64,000 nt of DNA from Mactra quadrangularis (lineage: Eukaryota; Mollusca; Bivalvia; Venerida; Mactridae): NCBI GenBank assembly GCA_025267735.1, contig CM046295.1, forward strand, positions 13,589,167 to 13,653,166, written 5' to 3'. Shown here piece after piece: positions 1-10,000 of the stretch (position 1 is the stretch's first letter; the number at the start of each line of letters is the position of its first letter). Below the pieces are notes generated by a model. The model did no database searches and was not told where the DNA came from. It saw only the letters and a list, made by a program, of their open reading frames with translations. The position numbers were made by a program, and so were the translations under genes.

Positions 1-51
1 TATTCGTCTTAAGGTCAAGTGTCTCATCGCCAAATAGAAGTTTTTGTTCAG

Positions 52-483
52 TTAATGTTGTATTGAATTGCTGAAGATTTTCATGAAGGAATATTTCAGG
101 TAGTCTGATGATGTGTGAACTAACCTGTAACTAAGAGGATGAGAATATCTAGTGGGTCTAATAGGTCTTTGGATATATGAAGGAAAATTTATAGCTACTA
201 GATTATGATGTATTCTGTAGAACATACACAGTCTGGTGTCATAGCGACGATGCTCTAGTGATCTCCAATTAAGATTGTTGAGAATTGTTGTTACGTTGTA
301 GTATGGGGAGTAGTCGGAATTAACCCATCTGGCAGCTCTTCTCTGGACCATTTCAATTTTGCTAATATTGGATTTAGTGTATGGACACCGGACAGATGAA
401 GCATATTCAACCTGTGGCCTAACCAGGGTTCTGTACACCAGTTCCTTAACCTTTTCGTTGGTATTTGTGAGGTTCCTCCTCAC
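52..483 (-). pseudogene. Decayed non-LTR retrotransposon reverse transcriptase, C-terminal part
   Basis: The minus-strand frame is open for 143 codons and carries the motif series typical of the end of jockey/CR1-type LINE polymerases: an L-V-R-P-Q-V-E-Y-A-S segment followed by S-K-I-E-M-V-Q-R-R-A-A-R-W. This region lies C-terminal to the catalytic palm (thumb/connection), so the YxDD active site is absent. Upstream the frame remains readable for about ten codons (N-A-N-R-S-L-G-F) before a TGA near 507, and no further polymerase sequence is visible, so the copy is 5'-truncated or interrupted. The usual C-terminal Pro-Arg-Thr/Trp-Asn signature of these proteins is lost. The assignment to LINE RT is firm; the clade is inferred. 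Confidence 0.75.
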
Positions 484-599
484 GAAACCAAGGCTTCTGT
501 TTGCATTCGTTACTCACAGCAACCATTTGCACAAGACAGGGAATTAGATAGAACAGATTTATGAGTTTGCGTGAGAAGTTGAATTCTGTACGTGAGAGT

Positions 600-1390
600 A
601 TGATTTCTGTTCTAAATGCGCAAGTCTTACGCTGAATGCCTGAGACTTCACAGGTATACGACTATGGTTATTGCAGGGAATGTCTCTGGGTTATTGATAG
701 ATTTCATGACAAGGGAACTAACTCCTTCGTGACTAAGTGTTTATCAGAATAACAGCACCGTAGTTAACTTTCTTGAATGACATCAAGCTTTGAAATGAGG
801 CAAAAATTAAACCATTAGTGCAAAGACACAAACGAAAAGTTAGCTGTCACTTTTGATTAATTATACAAAATTGCAATTAACACCGGTTTGTTGTCTTATT
901 TTGAAAAGGTTTTGTGCAGCGGCTAACTTCTCTAACATTTATTCCTGTACCCTTCATTAGTATCTTATTCCGTTTATAAACACCTTGGTTAAGCAACGTA
1001 CAGTGGACAAGTTACATATATGAGTAACCAGCATTTCAGGACACTATGGTGGTATATATATCTGCCAACAAATAACCACATAACTAACGTGTTATTTCAG
1101 TCGTTAACTAATTATGGTAGCTAGTTAACGAATTAAATAACGTTTTAGTTATGTAGTTATCTATTGGACAGATATGTGCCACTATTTTGTCCATGTAACT
1201 GCACGAACCAGTGATCATTTTCACAAAAAATCTTATGACAAATATCATCGTAAGTTAAAGCAGGAAAAATTCATTATACTTTAATTCTTTGTCCAATCAA
1301 TTTATTATACTCTTATATCTTTAATTATGTAGAATATTACATACTTTCTGAATTTCATACCAAGTATTTTAGCTTTGAACTTTTTAACCA
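600..1390. other. AT-rich stretch, no feature identified
   Basis: No coding exon, RNA gene or clear repeat could be supported here. It contains short local palindromic AT sequence around 1080-1160 only. Confidence 0.4.
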
Positions 1391-1399
1391 TATTATCTA

Positions 1400-1548
1400 A
1401 TCAATGGAGGAAAATTGACAATATTGTCAAATTTTCATGGAAGGATATAACCTCCCCGGGTGGGATTCAAACCTCTAACCCCTTCAGGACACGAGATTCC
1501 AAATCCCGTCACGCTACCAACTGCGCAACCTGTCAAGGTCTTGGCCAC
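1400..1548 (-). repeat. tRNA-derived SINE, family 1 (head and part of body)
   Basis: Read on the minus strand this matches the better copies at 12296, 20430 and 59437: a tRNA-like head with an A box (AGCGCAGTTGGTAGCGCG-like) and a B box (GGTTCGAATCCC-like; here GGTTTGAATCCC), then the body starting GTTATACCCTTCCATG. It is diverged and lacks the 3' tail. The three-base differences within both boxes suggest it is inactive. Confidence 0.75.
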
Positions 1549-1589
1549 ATAAGAAGTCAAATTAAATTGTTTTTGTAGCCACTCTTTGT

Positions 1590-1850
1590 ATATGCCACTT
1601 TACAACAGTCAGTCAATCTACTCACCGTTTCTGGAAAGGCTAAATCTCTGGATTTAGATGTTAAGCAGTTACTAAAAACATACTTTGGTCATTGATTGAC
1701 ATTTGCCCTACATAACTTAGAATCAGCGGTAGGAGAAATAGCCTTAAAAATTAATTCATGATCATACTCCACAATAGTCTGAACTGCCTGGGAATGGAAA
1801 CTACATGTATGACCCTTGGATCAGTAGATTTGTGTTCTACTGACTGTTAG
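1590..1850 (-). repeat. tRNA-derived SINE, family 2, degenerate copy
   Basis: The order of blocks matches the cleaner minus-strand copy at 11404-11705: CAGTCAATC..., GGAAAGGCTAAATCTCTGG, the CCCTACATAA segment, and a decayed tRNA head near 1790-1845. It sits head to tail with the next copy. Confidence 0.65.
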
Positions 1851-1867
1851 TTTGTTTTTGTTGTGTT

Positions 1868-2158
1868 TAACACCGTAGCAACACATTGCATAGGTCATAT
1901 AACTGCGGTCAGTCAACAAACTCACTCCTCCTGGAAAGGCTAAATCTGTTAACCAACTACTACTTTCATCAGTGACTGACAACTACCCCACATAATTAAA
2001 AACCACTGATAGGAAGGAGAATGGCCGTAGAAATAATTTCATGACCAAGCTCCACTTAAGTATGCCCCCTCCCGGGAATTGAACCCACAACCCCTCGATC
2101 AGTAGACTTGCATGCTAGCCGGGCGGCTTCTACTACTGACTGATCTAGCCAGGTGGCT
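1868..2158 (-). repeat. tRNA-derived SINE, family 2
   Basis: On the minus strand the tRNA-like head has a B box in GGGTTCAATTCCCGGG context and an A box TAGCTNRGT-like; the body shares GGAAAGGCTAAATC and CCCACATAATTAAAAACC with the copy at 11404. The head carries an extra ~25-bp insertion between the two promoter boxes compared with the 11.4-kb copy. Tandem with the preceding copy in the same orientation. Confidence 0.75.
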
Positions 2159-2159
2159 A

Positions 2160-3715
2160 AAACTAAAAATAAACAAAAACATGTTTTTTTCAAATAAATT
2201 TTTATTTAAATAACATTAATATATAAAGAAAAATAGATCATATATTGTTATGCAAAGCGTAAATAGTGTATAATATAATTATATAAATAGAATATAGTCT
2301 ATCTCAACAACAAAGAAAAACAAGAGCAGTCCAGAAACAGCATGCTTGACTATTGGGGGAAGCTTGTGTAAAAAAAATCAATCATTGATATGCCAGCCCA
2401 CTTAGATGAGGCAAATTTAAAGAGCACATACTTTTGTTAGTTGATGTATCAAAATTTGCAACCAAAACTTCTAATTATAAACGGTCAATACTCCAGTCAA
2501 ACTTGATGGTAGAGTTAACAAGCTTTATACTTGACCTAAAATGGTAACCCCCATAGACATAAATGAAGTTTCAAAAATCAATAGTTGCAATAATAAAATG
2601 TTGCACCTAAACATTAACCACAATTTTTTTTAGTATCAAAGGGACATAACTTTAAACTTTACCTCCGTTGGTCAGTATGTGAGAGAAGTTTAAAGTAAAT
2701 CCCTTCAGTAGTTTCACGAGACGTAATAAAATTGCTCTAAACCAAGCATTGCTGCACTGACGGCCAGGCACAACTGAGTACTCTTGGAGCACCGACGAAT
2801 CAAATGTCCCAATTCTGTAGCAGAACAACAAAAAGGTGGAAAAAGTGATAGGATTGTTTTTGTTAGGGGACAGCAGTTTACAGCAGTTAAATTACATCAT
2901 ACTCACCTTTCACCTCCTTAAAGGCAGGTGTATTCAGAGTACTCTGAGAGCATGTGATCTGAAACATTTGATTCAATTTTTCAGTGATTGGAGAACTCCA
3001 ATTACTCAGATCTCGTGAATCAAACACGCCCAATGACTCGTGATATCAGTTGCTGTAGCTCATGGGACATAAGACCCTAGAAATTGTGTCCCCTTGATTA
3101 TTAATGCTTAGCTTTTTATTTGGAATGTCATGATATCAATTATTTCATCAACAGGAATGAATTTAATGAATGACTCAAATTTGGTCTATGTTTTACAGCG
3201 GATTAAGATGAGGGCAAGAATGAGACTTCATAGAATGACAATGCGTAGCATGGCTGAGTTAATAAATGCATCAAATACAAATTGCACTTGTATATTAAAA
3301 ACAAGATACAGAAATATAGTTTGAAATTTATGACATTTTGGATTTCTAATTTTGGATTTCTAAGTATTTGGAAACAGGTGACACCTTGAAAACATATAAT
3401 TTTAGGGAAAAGTAACAAAAACAATTAATTTATGATGGTAACATAGAGGTTTTAAGCCTCTGAAGAAATATACAAAAGTATATAATGCTTAAAAAATTGA
3501 ATACTATTACTGTTTAAAGCAGGTATTTCTTTTTACAGACAGGTTGCTTTAATTTACACTAAAATGCTTTAATTACAAAATACAAGTTCTTACATTCTTC
3601 CATAACAAATCAAAATTCTTGTTCCATTTATGGAGAAAATCAAACTTTCCATGAAACAGTTGAAAAAGACTTTTTCTCAAAAAGAGAAAAAGCAATTTCA
3701 ACAGAGGAAGAGAGA
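2160..3715. other. No gene found; AT-rich spacer
   Basis: Several short open frames occur but none has recognisable domains, consistent splice sites or composition unlike its surroundings. Confidence 0.4.
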
Positions 3716-3718
3716 GGA

Positions 3719-3900
3719 AGAGAGAGAGAGGAAGACAGACAGACAAACATTAAGACTGAGAGAGACATACCGTCAGGCAGACAGATATACACAGACAGAC
3801 AGACAGACAGACAGACAGATAGGCAGGCAGACAGACAGACAGACAGGCAGACACAGACAGACAGACAACAGAGACAGACTTACAGACAGAGAAAAAAAAG
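3719..3900. repeat. (AGAC)n microsatellite with GA-rich flanks
   Basis: Imperfect GACA/AGAC tetranucleotide tract, purest between about 3790 and 3870, preceded by a GAGA-rich tract. It generates artificial frames on both strands rich in Asp-Arg-Gln-Thr or Ser-Val-Cys-Leu. Confidence 0.95.
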
Positions 3901-4084
3901 GAAAAGACAATGAGAGGGAAACAGGTCTATAATAAAATGTTTTCAAATATTTTCCCTTCCACCAAAAATAATATGTATACATAATCAAAAATAAAATATT
4001 AACAAGAAGGCATAAATTACAAAAGTACAAAAATCACTTAACAGCATTGTTCTTATCTTATAATTTATTGACCTCAATGTATTT

Positions 4085-4350
4085 TGATTGGCCAATAACC
4101 AGAATAATGTTATTTGATTGGACATTTAAATACTCAAATTTTATTGGCTAACAAGTAAAATGCTCAAATTTTATTGGCTAACAAGTAAAATGCTCAAATT
4201 TTATTGGCTAACAAGTAAAATGCTCAAATTTTATTGGCTGATGACCAAAATACTCAAATTTAATTGGTGTATAACCAAATGCTCAAATTTCATTGGCTTA
4301 TAACAAAAATACTCTAATCACATTGGCTTAAAACCTACATACATGTACTC
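4085..4350. repeat. 30-bp tandem repeat, about 8 units
   Basis: Unit CAAATTTTATTGGCTAACAA plus GTAAAATGCT (30 bp). Central units (about 4130-4230) are nearly identical; outer units at both ends are increasingly diverged. Each unit holds an ATTGG box (inverted CCAAT). Confidence 0.95.
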
Positions 4351-4531
4351 AATTTCAAAAGAGCCAATAAGCAAATATATAATAATTAAAGCCTACTTAA
4401 TATTGCCATTACATGTATTACTAAAGTTGTAAGCTTTTAGACAGGGTACTACCATTTTCATAGAAATTAAACAATTTTAAATCTAAATTCAAACTAAATG
4501 CAATCAATATGCTGTCATAAGAATAATATAC

Positions 4532-4632
4532 AGGGGCTAATATTATCAACGGTCTTACGACCAAATGTAGACGTAAATTGTTCTTTATGGTATTGCTAAA
4601 TAATCGTAAGATTTTTGATAATATGCTCCCCT
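4532..4632. mobile_element. Short inverted-repeat element (~100 bp, MITE-like)
   Basis: The ends form an imperfect inverted repeat: AGGGGCTAATATTATCAA on the left against the complement of TTGATAATATGCTCCCCTT on the right, with inner arms also pairing (GGTCTTACGA with TCGTAAGAT). No clear target duplication was seen. Confidence 0.55.
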
Positions 4633-5083
4633 TATGTTAAGCACCATTAAAAAATCTTCACAACACATTTAATAACAACATTTAAATTGTAAAACAATGA
4701 AGTAAAATAAAAATGAAAAACCAAATGAGATTCACAAATTGATGCTATTTATAGAATTATGTAACTATATTTAGAATGGTGTTACTATTTATAGTATGCT
4801 GATGCTATTTATAGAATATTTAATAAAAAAAATACATGTAAAAACATTTAATATAAGGTCCTAAGAAGTACATAAACAAAAAAAGTTTTAATTAGAATTA
4901 TCAAAGCCATAATATGCCCAATTGCAAGATGACGCCCATTTCTAATGTTCATTACATTAAAAAAATAAAGGGCCACAACTCTTTACACACTACAGGCTTC
5001 CATACTATCAAATAAAAACAGCCAGAAATCCTAATTATAGCATTTAGAAAATAAAAAAGTAAAAAGAAACTATGATTCCTTAA

Positions 5084-6235
5084 CCCTTATCATGCTATAT
5101 ATCTTACTACTGATAAGCCTCCCCACTGCTGAATTAATTTAGCTGATATTGATCAGCGGATGCCGTGGTGATAGGTGTTGTGTTTATCTGCTTTAAATTG
5201 GGTTTTTTTAGTGAATTTATCATACCATAACCTATCCTTTTTGAAAAGTACATAGAATACAGAAATTGAATATACAATTTTTATTAATTTTTGTCATCTA
5301 ACCATCTTTTTAAAGTCTTCCATAAGACAGGAAAGAAAAACATACATGACAATATTTCAAAGATTTCGATATTTATGCTGTAAAAACAGTGTCATGCGCT
5401 TTAATTTTTATTGATTTAAATGGGGAATGATTAGTAAAATAACACCATGCATATTACTAATATTAATTGGGTAACTAGAATAACAAACTAACATATTCGT
5501 TGACCGATGCTCGGCATTATTTCCGTATGTATTGAATGATCACAGTATTCCAATATTATTTACACTCCAAAGAATTGAATAATAAACACTGATAAACACT
5601 ATATACAACACACATACACGCATCTTCACACACAACACATTATAAATAATTATAAAACTTGATGTCAGTGAAAACATAACATAACAATTAAAAAAAAATT
5701 TAGGACAATAATTATAATACAAGTGAACTCCAACAGGCATTTTTAGTCCTCATTCGCTTCAGGTTGAAGCCTATAATCCTTCATAGAATTTCACGTACAA
5801 TAAAATCATTTTCAAAAAATCGCTGCACATTTTTTTCGATAGTACCATCCGTGAAATTAATATCACAATCGCTGTCACCACTAAAATCACTATCTTTAAA
5901 TAATTCTTCAGAAACATTGTCTAACGAAAATCGTTTTCTTGCGTAAGCCGCCATTGTTAGTATTATGAAAACTCAGCCAGAAATTAAGTTTGTTTTTCGC
6001 GCGTAAAGCTAGATTAAACTTCTATTGGACAATAATTTAATCAATATCGTCATCAACAAGATATCGGCCTACAATAAAATAAATTTTGTACATATGTCGA
6101 TCTATCTTAAGCATAATAAGAGGATAATAAGAGGGTGCAACTTAGAAACATATGTATCGCGACTGTAGGTCGTGCTCAGCAGTGGGAAAATGATAAGATC
6201 ATCGCGACCTGTGGTCGCGTATAGCATGATAAGGG
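5084..6235. mobile_element. Non-autonomous piggyBac element (1152 bp) with TTAA duplications
   Basis: Flanked on both sides by TTAA (5080-5083 and 6236-6239), the diagnostic piggyBac target duplication. Terminal inverted repeats of 15 bp are perfect: CCCTTATCATGCTAT at the left and its complement at the right, beginning with CCC as is usual for this superfamily. A second, subterminal inverted pair (CCCACTGCTGA near 5114 and its complement near 6175) matches the asymmetric internal repeats known in piggyBac. Only the start of a transposase frame remains (separate entry), so the element is an internal-deletion derivative that would need transposase from elsewhere. Confidence 0.92.
5781..5954 (-). 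pseudogene. piggyBac transposase N-terminal remnant (57 codons)
   Basis: The minus-strand frame starts with ATG at 5954 and stops at 5781. The peptide begins M-A-A-Y-A-R-K-R and then is strongly acidic (E-E-L-F-K-D-S-D, G-D-S-D-C-D), which is the usual character of the poorly conserved N-terminus of piggyBac transposases. The catalytic DDD domain and C-terminal zinc-binding region are missing, so the frame ends in what should be the middle of the protein. Position and orientation fit: the start lies about 280 bp inside the right terminal repeat. Identification relies on context (TTAA, terminal repeats) more than on the peptide. Confidence 0.7.
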
Positions 6236-6239
6236 TTAA

Positions 6240-6813
6240 ACTACAAACTAAATTCAAAAAATTAAAGTACATGATTTTAAACTAATATATTGATATACTA
6301 AATCTAACCCAAGTTTCCATTGGTCAAATATCTAAAATTTTCAAAATACAACCAATCAAAACAATATTGTAAAATCATTGCTTTATAAACAGTTTTCCTT
6401 AAAAAATAACAACCAAACAAAACAAGCTTTATAAATAAATGCATAAATTTTATAATTTCATAACAAAAATGTAACATTATTAAATATTTTCATATTTAGA
6501 AAACTTAACAAAAAAATGACCGGTTTTCATATTTAAAAATAGAATCAAAGAAAATCCTCAGTTACTATATTTAGATGTAAAAAAGGTGCTTTCCCTTATC
6601 TTTAATTAAACATAGCACTTAATATAGAAACAAAATGGTATCAACATTTTCTACCAGTAGAAAACTGAAGGTGTTTTTTTATATATGAATAAGCATAAAA
6701 GAGATTCCAAATTTACTATAAATAGATACATAATGGGTGTTTCCCCATTCTAAAAATAGACACAAATAACAAAGAAACAAGGAGGAATGTTACTATTTAT
6801 AGAATAAATCAAT
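6240..6813. other. 3' flank of Rab27; AT-rich with scattered CTATTTATAG motifs
   Basis: Probably contains the Rab27 3' untranslated region. Copies of TACTATTTATAGAA-like sequence occur at about 6555, 6715 and 6790 and also at 4745-4830. They resemble the unit of the 20-bp array in the Rab27 intron. No polyadenylation site could be fixed. Confidence 0.4.
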
Positions 6814-7000
6814 CTAAGAGCAGCACCATCCACTTTCTTTACTAGCTTCGTCTATTTCATATTGATCTCTATTTCTTGACCCTGGGAATACAGATTTATC
6901 GACGGAGCGTTCCATTCTTAACATCACCATGTCTAGTAAACATTCTATCGCCTTGGCAACATTCTGTCCTGTGGCAGCACTGGTTTCAAAATATGGCAGT
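6814..7000 (-). CDS. RAB27: Rab27 terminal exon
   Basis: Residues 164-224: [10 protein letters not shown], the R-M-E-R-S-V-D-K-S helix end, a divergent tail and W-C-C-S, stop TAG at 6814. The tail lacks the usual C-x-C; C-C-S still offers two adjacent cysteines for geranylgeranylation. Confidence 0.95.
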
Positions 7001-10000
7001 CTGAAGAATACAAAAATCATGATTATTTTATCTCTTTTCAACCTTTTCTGTCATAAATTTGTTTAACATCAACCTCTCGATCCTTAAAAGCGCGCATCCC
7101 ACCAATGGACTACTGCTTCTTCATTATAATATACAATAATAAAGTCTATGTGGAGTTTTAAAATGTTGTTAAAGCAGTTTATAATTAAATGATAATCATT
7201 TTGCCTTTTGAAATCAGTACATTTATCAGTAAATTCATGGTCTGAACTGAGATTCAAACTGTAACCTCTCAAATTGTAAGCGGACGCTCTATAATGTCGC
7301 CATAAAAGCTAGCTTGAAGGCAAGGGAGTACAAGTGACGTATCAATCTGATTAAAACCCAATCTAAAATTTTCCGCTTGCCTACTAGCTAATTTAGATCT
7401 GGCCTTTTTCGCATGAAGTTCAGGTGACCTTTTCTCATCATAATATTCATGACAAGATTGTTATGATACGTAACTTGTTTACATCGTCTACGTCACGCAA
7501 TTTGAAATTAGCCGTCCAATCGCAGACTGTAAATAATACCCCTGTTAAATTAGCTCGCAAACCTTGGTCTAAAAATAGAAATTACGGAATCAAAATGTTA
7601 TTAATAGTGTTTCGTCTAGATGAAAGCTTCACATTGATTGGACGACACAAAGTTCATCTCGACGTGACCTTCCACGGAGACAGTAGAGATCCTGTACGAC
7701 AATGCTCTACAGGATATCTGTTTACGGAGATTGGTGCCGTATAATACCTCCACTACACATACAAAACGCACTTACCCGTACTTGGCAGCCATCTCCCTAG
7801 CTCTCTCTTCACTGACTTGTCTCTGGTCCTCAATATCAACTTTGTTACCACACATCACAATGTCAGGGTTCTCACAGTAGGCATGGGTTTGTAACTGAGT
7901 TAACCAATTTCTTATATTTAGAAAAGATTGTTCACTGGAGATATCAAACAACAGTAGAAAACCCATCGCATCACGGAAAAATGCTGTTGTTAAACTTCTA
8001 AATCTGTAACAAATACAAAAATAACTTGGGCTGTGGAGTGTTGAGCAAGTGATCTGAACAAATATTCACAAATCGAACCTCAAATTTTCCAGTTGGTATC
8101 GCGAATAACTGAGTACTCGGATACTCACAGCAGCCTTAAAAATAATAATGATGGATAAGCTGTCTCCACAAAAAAACTTTCATCAGCACTGGACATATTG
8201 TCCACCAAAATTAAAGTTTAAACTGGAAGGAATAAAAATTCCCGGTGATATGTTAAAATATGCTGTCAACTTTAATGATAAAGAAAATTATATCCTAAAA
8301 TTAATCAAGCAATGTAGCAACTACAAGCCTTGACTATTGAATTTGAAAATAGTGGCTGTCAAAAGATGATGGACCATCAAACCACACACATCCTATTTAT
8401 AAGTCACTGCATTAACAATTGTAAAGTGGAATTCTAAAATGGTCATACACGAATCAAGGACCAGGGTTCAATTCTAAGCTCGCATACTCGCAAAATGCGA
8501 GTGGATTCTGAAAATTGCGAGTAACTTTTATTTATACTCGCAAATTTTCGTGAGTTGAAATTGATGCAAAAAATTTACTGTCAGCATTGAAACAGCCAGA
8601 TAGATTGATGGTATCAATGAAAGATTCACAAAAACATGTTGAGTAATTTTTTGTCTATCCCACAATAAAGCCCTTGTTCTGTCGAGTTATATGAGGCACT
8701 ATGCTGTTTTTGTATTGCACATGTGAATAGTTACTATGTATTCTATTAAAATTTGAAAAAAAAATGCGGGTGATTATTTTCCTTTTGCGAGTTGAAATAA
8801 AATCAACTCGCAAAAAGTTGCGAGTCCAATGTTTTGTTAAATTCGAGCCCTGAAGGACAAACTGATATTGCACATAGATAGGTCAACACTTAACTAGTCT
8901 TACTCCTAGGGCTGTCACGATACGCCAGAATCGTACCGCAATATATTGCAATACGCTGTCATCATATCGCGATACATACCACAATATATTGTGGGCTTTT
9001 AGATTTGTTGTTCCTCCGCTGTATTTAACAGAAAATCTTATATGCAGCTACTGATAGAGTCTAGCCTCTTTAAGTACTTACTGAGGACTGAGACGCGCCC
9101 AACAGGTTAAATTCTTGCAACTTCAGATTAGATGGAATGAACAATGGAAAAACTGATGTTCGCTACTTTTATTTCGCCAAGGGAATTATTTTCCAATGTA
9201 ATAAAAAGTATCGCCAAATACAAGTACATTAAAATCGTACGTATTGCTGCAGCTGGGTATTGCAATATATTGGTATATAGTGACAGCCCTACCTACTTCA
9301 TGTACAGTGCCATCCAAAACTACCATTACACTTTAAAAAAAAAGCTGGATTTCCATTAACAACATATTATCTTATCTTAGATGTATTTATGCGCTGGTAA
9401 AGTTGTAATAGATCGGAACATTTAAAAGAAGAGTAATGATACTTTATACAACTTTAATTGTTATACATGTACATGTATCTGAGTATGTTTTTTTTAATCT
9501 ATCAATAAATGGTAAAAATTTAAATACAATTCTAACATAGGCACGTGTGTTTTCACTCTTTATTTAATGTGACGTCATCTATGCTTTATTATTCAACAAA
9601 ATATAGCTCGTGACGGCTGTTGAAATTTTACTCCCCACGTTAAATGCGCAAAGCCGAAAATGGCGCCTGAGTTTATAAGGGTTGATTTTTACAATTTGGT
9701 TTCTATTCTATAATTAAGATTTTAATATTTTTTGTTCGGAATAAGAAACACCTATCCGTGAGAATTGTGTAAATAAATGCTATTTTCGGCCTTTGCACTG
9801 GGGTGGATTTCAACAGCATGACGTTTCTGACAGTTAAAAATAGTTCTATAAATATATCTTTTCTACGGATGTATTTTACGATGTTAGAATCGAAATAACT
9901 TACAGTTGTCTATATTTTGTTGTCTAATAAAATATAGGCACTCGTTTGATGCGCTTATTAAATCACTCGTGCTAAAGCACTTGTGATTTAATCATACGCG

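Noticed and set aside
3630..4030. Frames of 100 (+) and 85 (-) codons
   Set aside because: Translation of the GACA microsatellite and its flanks.
7424..7744. 106-codon plus-strand frame in a Rab27 intron
   Set aside because: It lies within family A mobile element; the homologous copies do not keep the frame.
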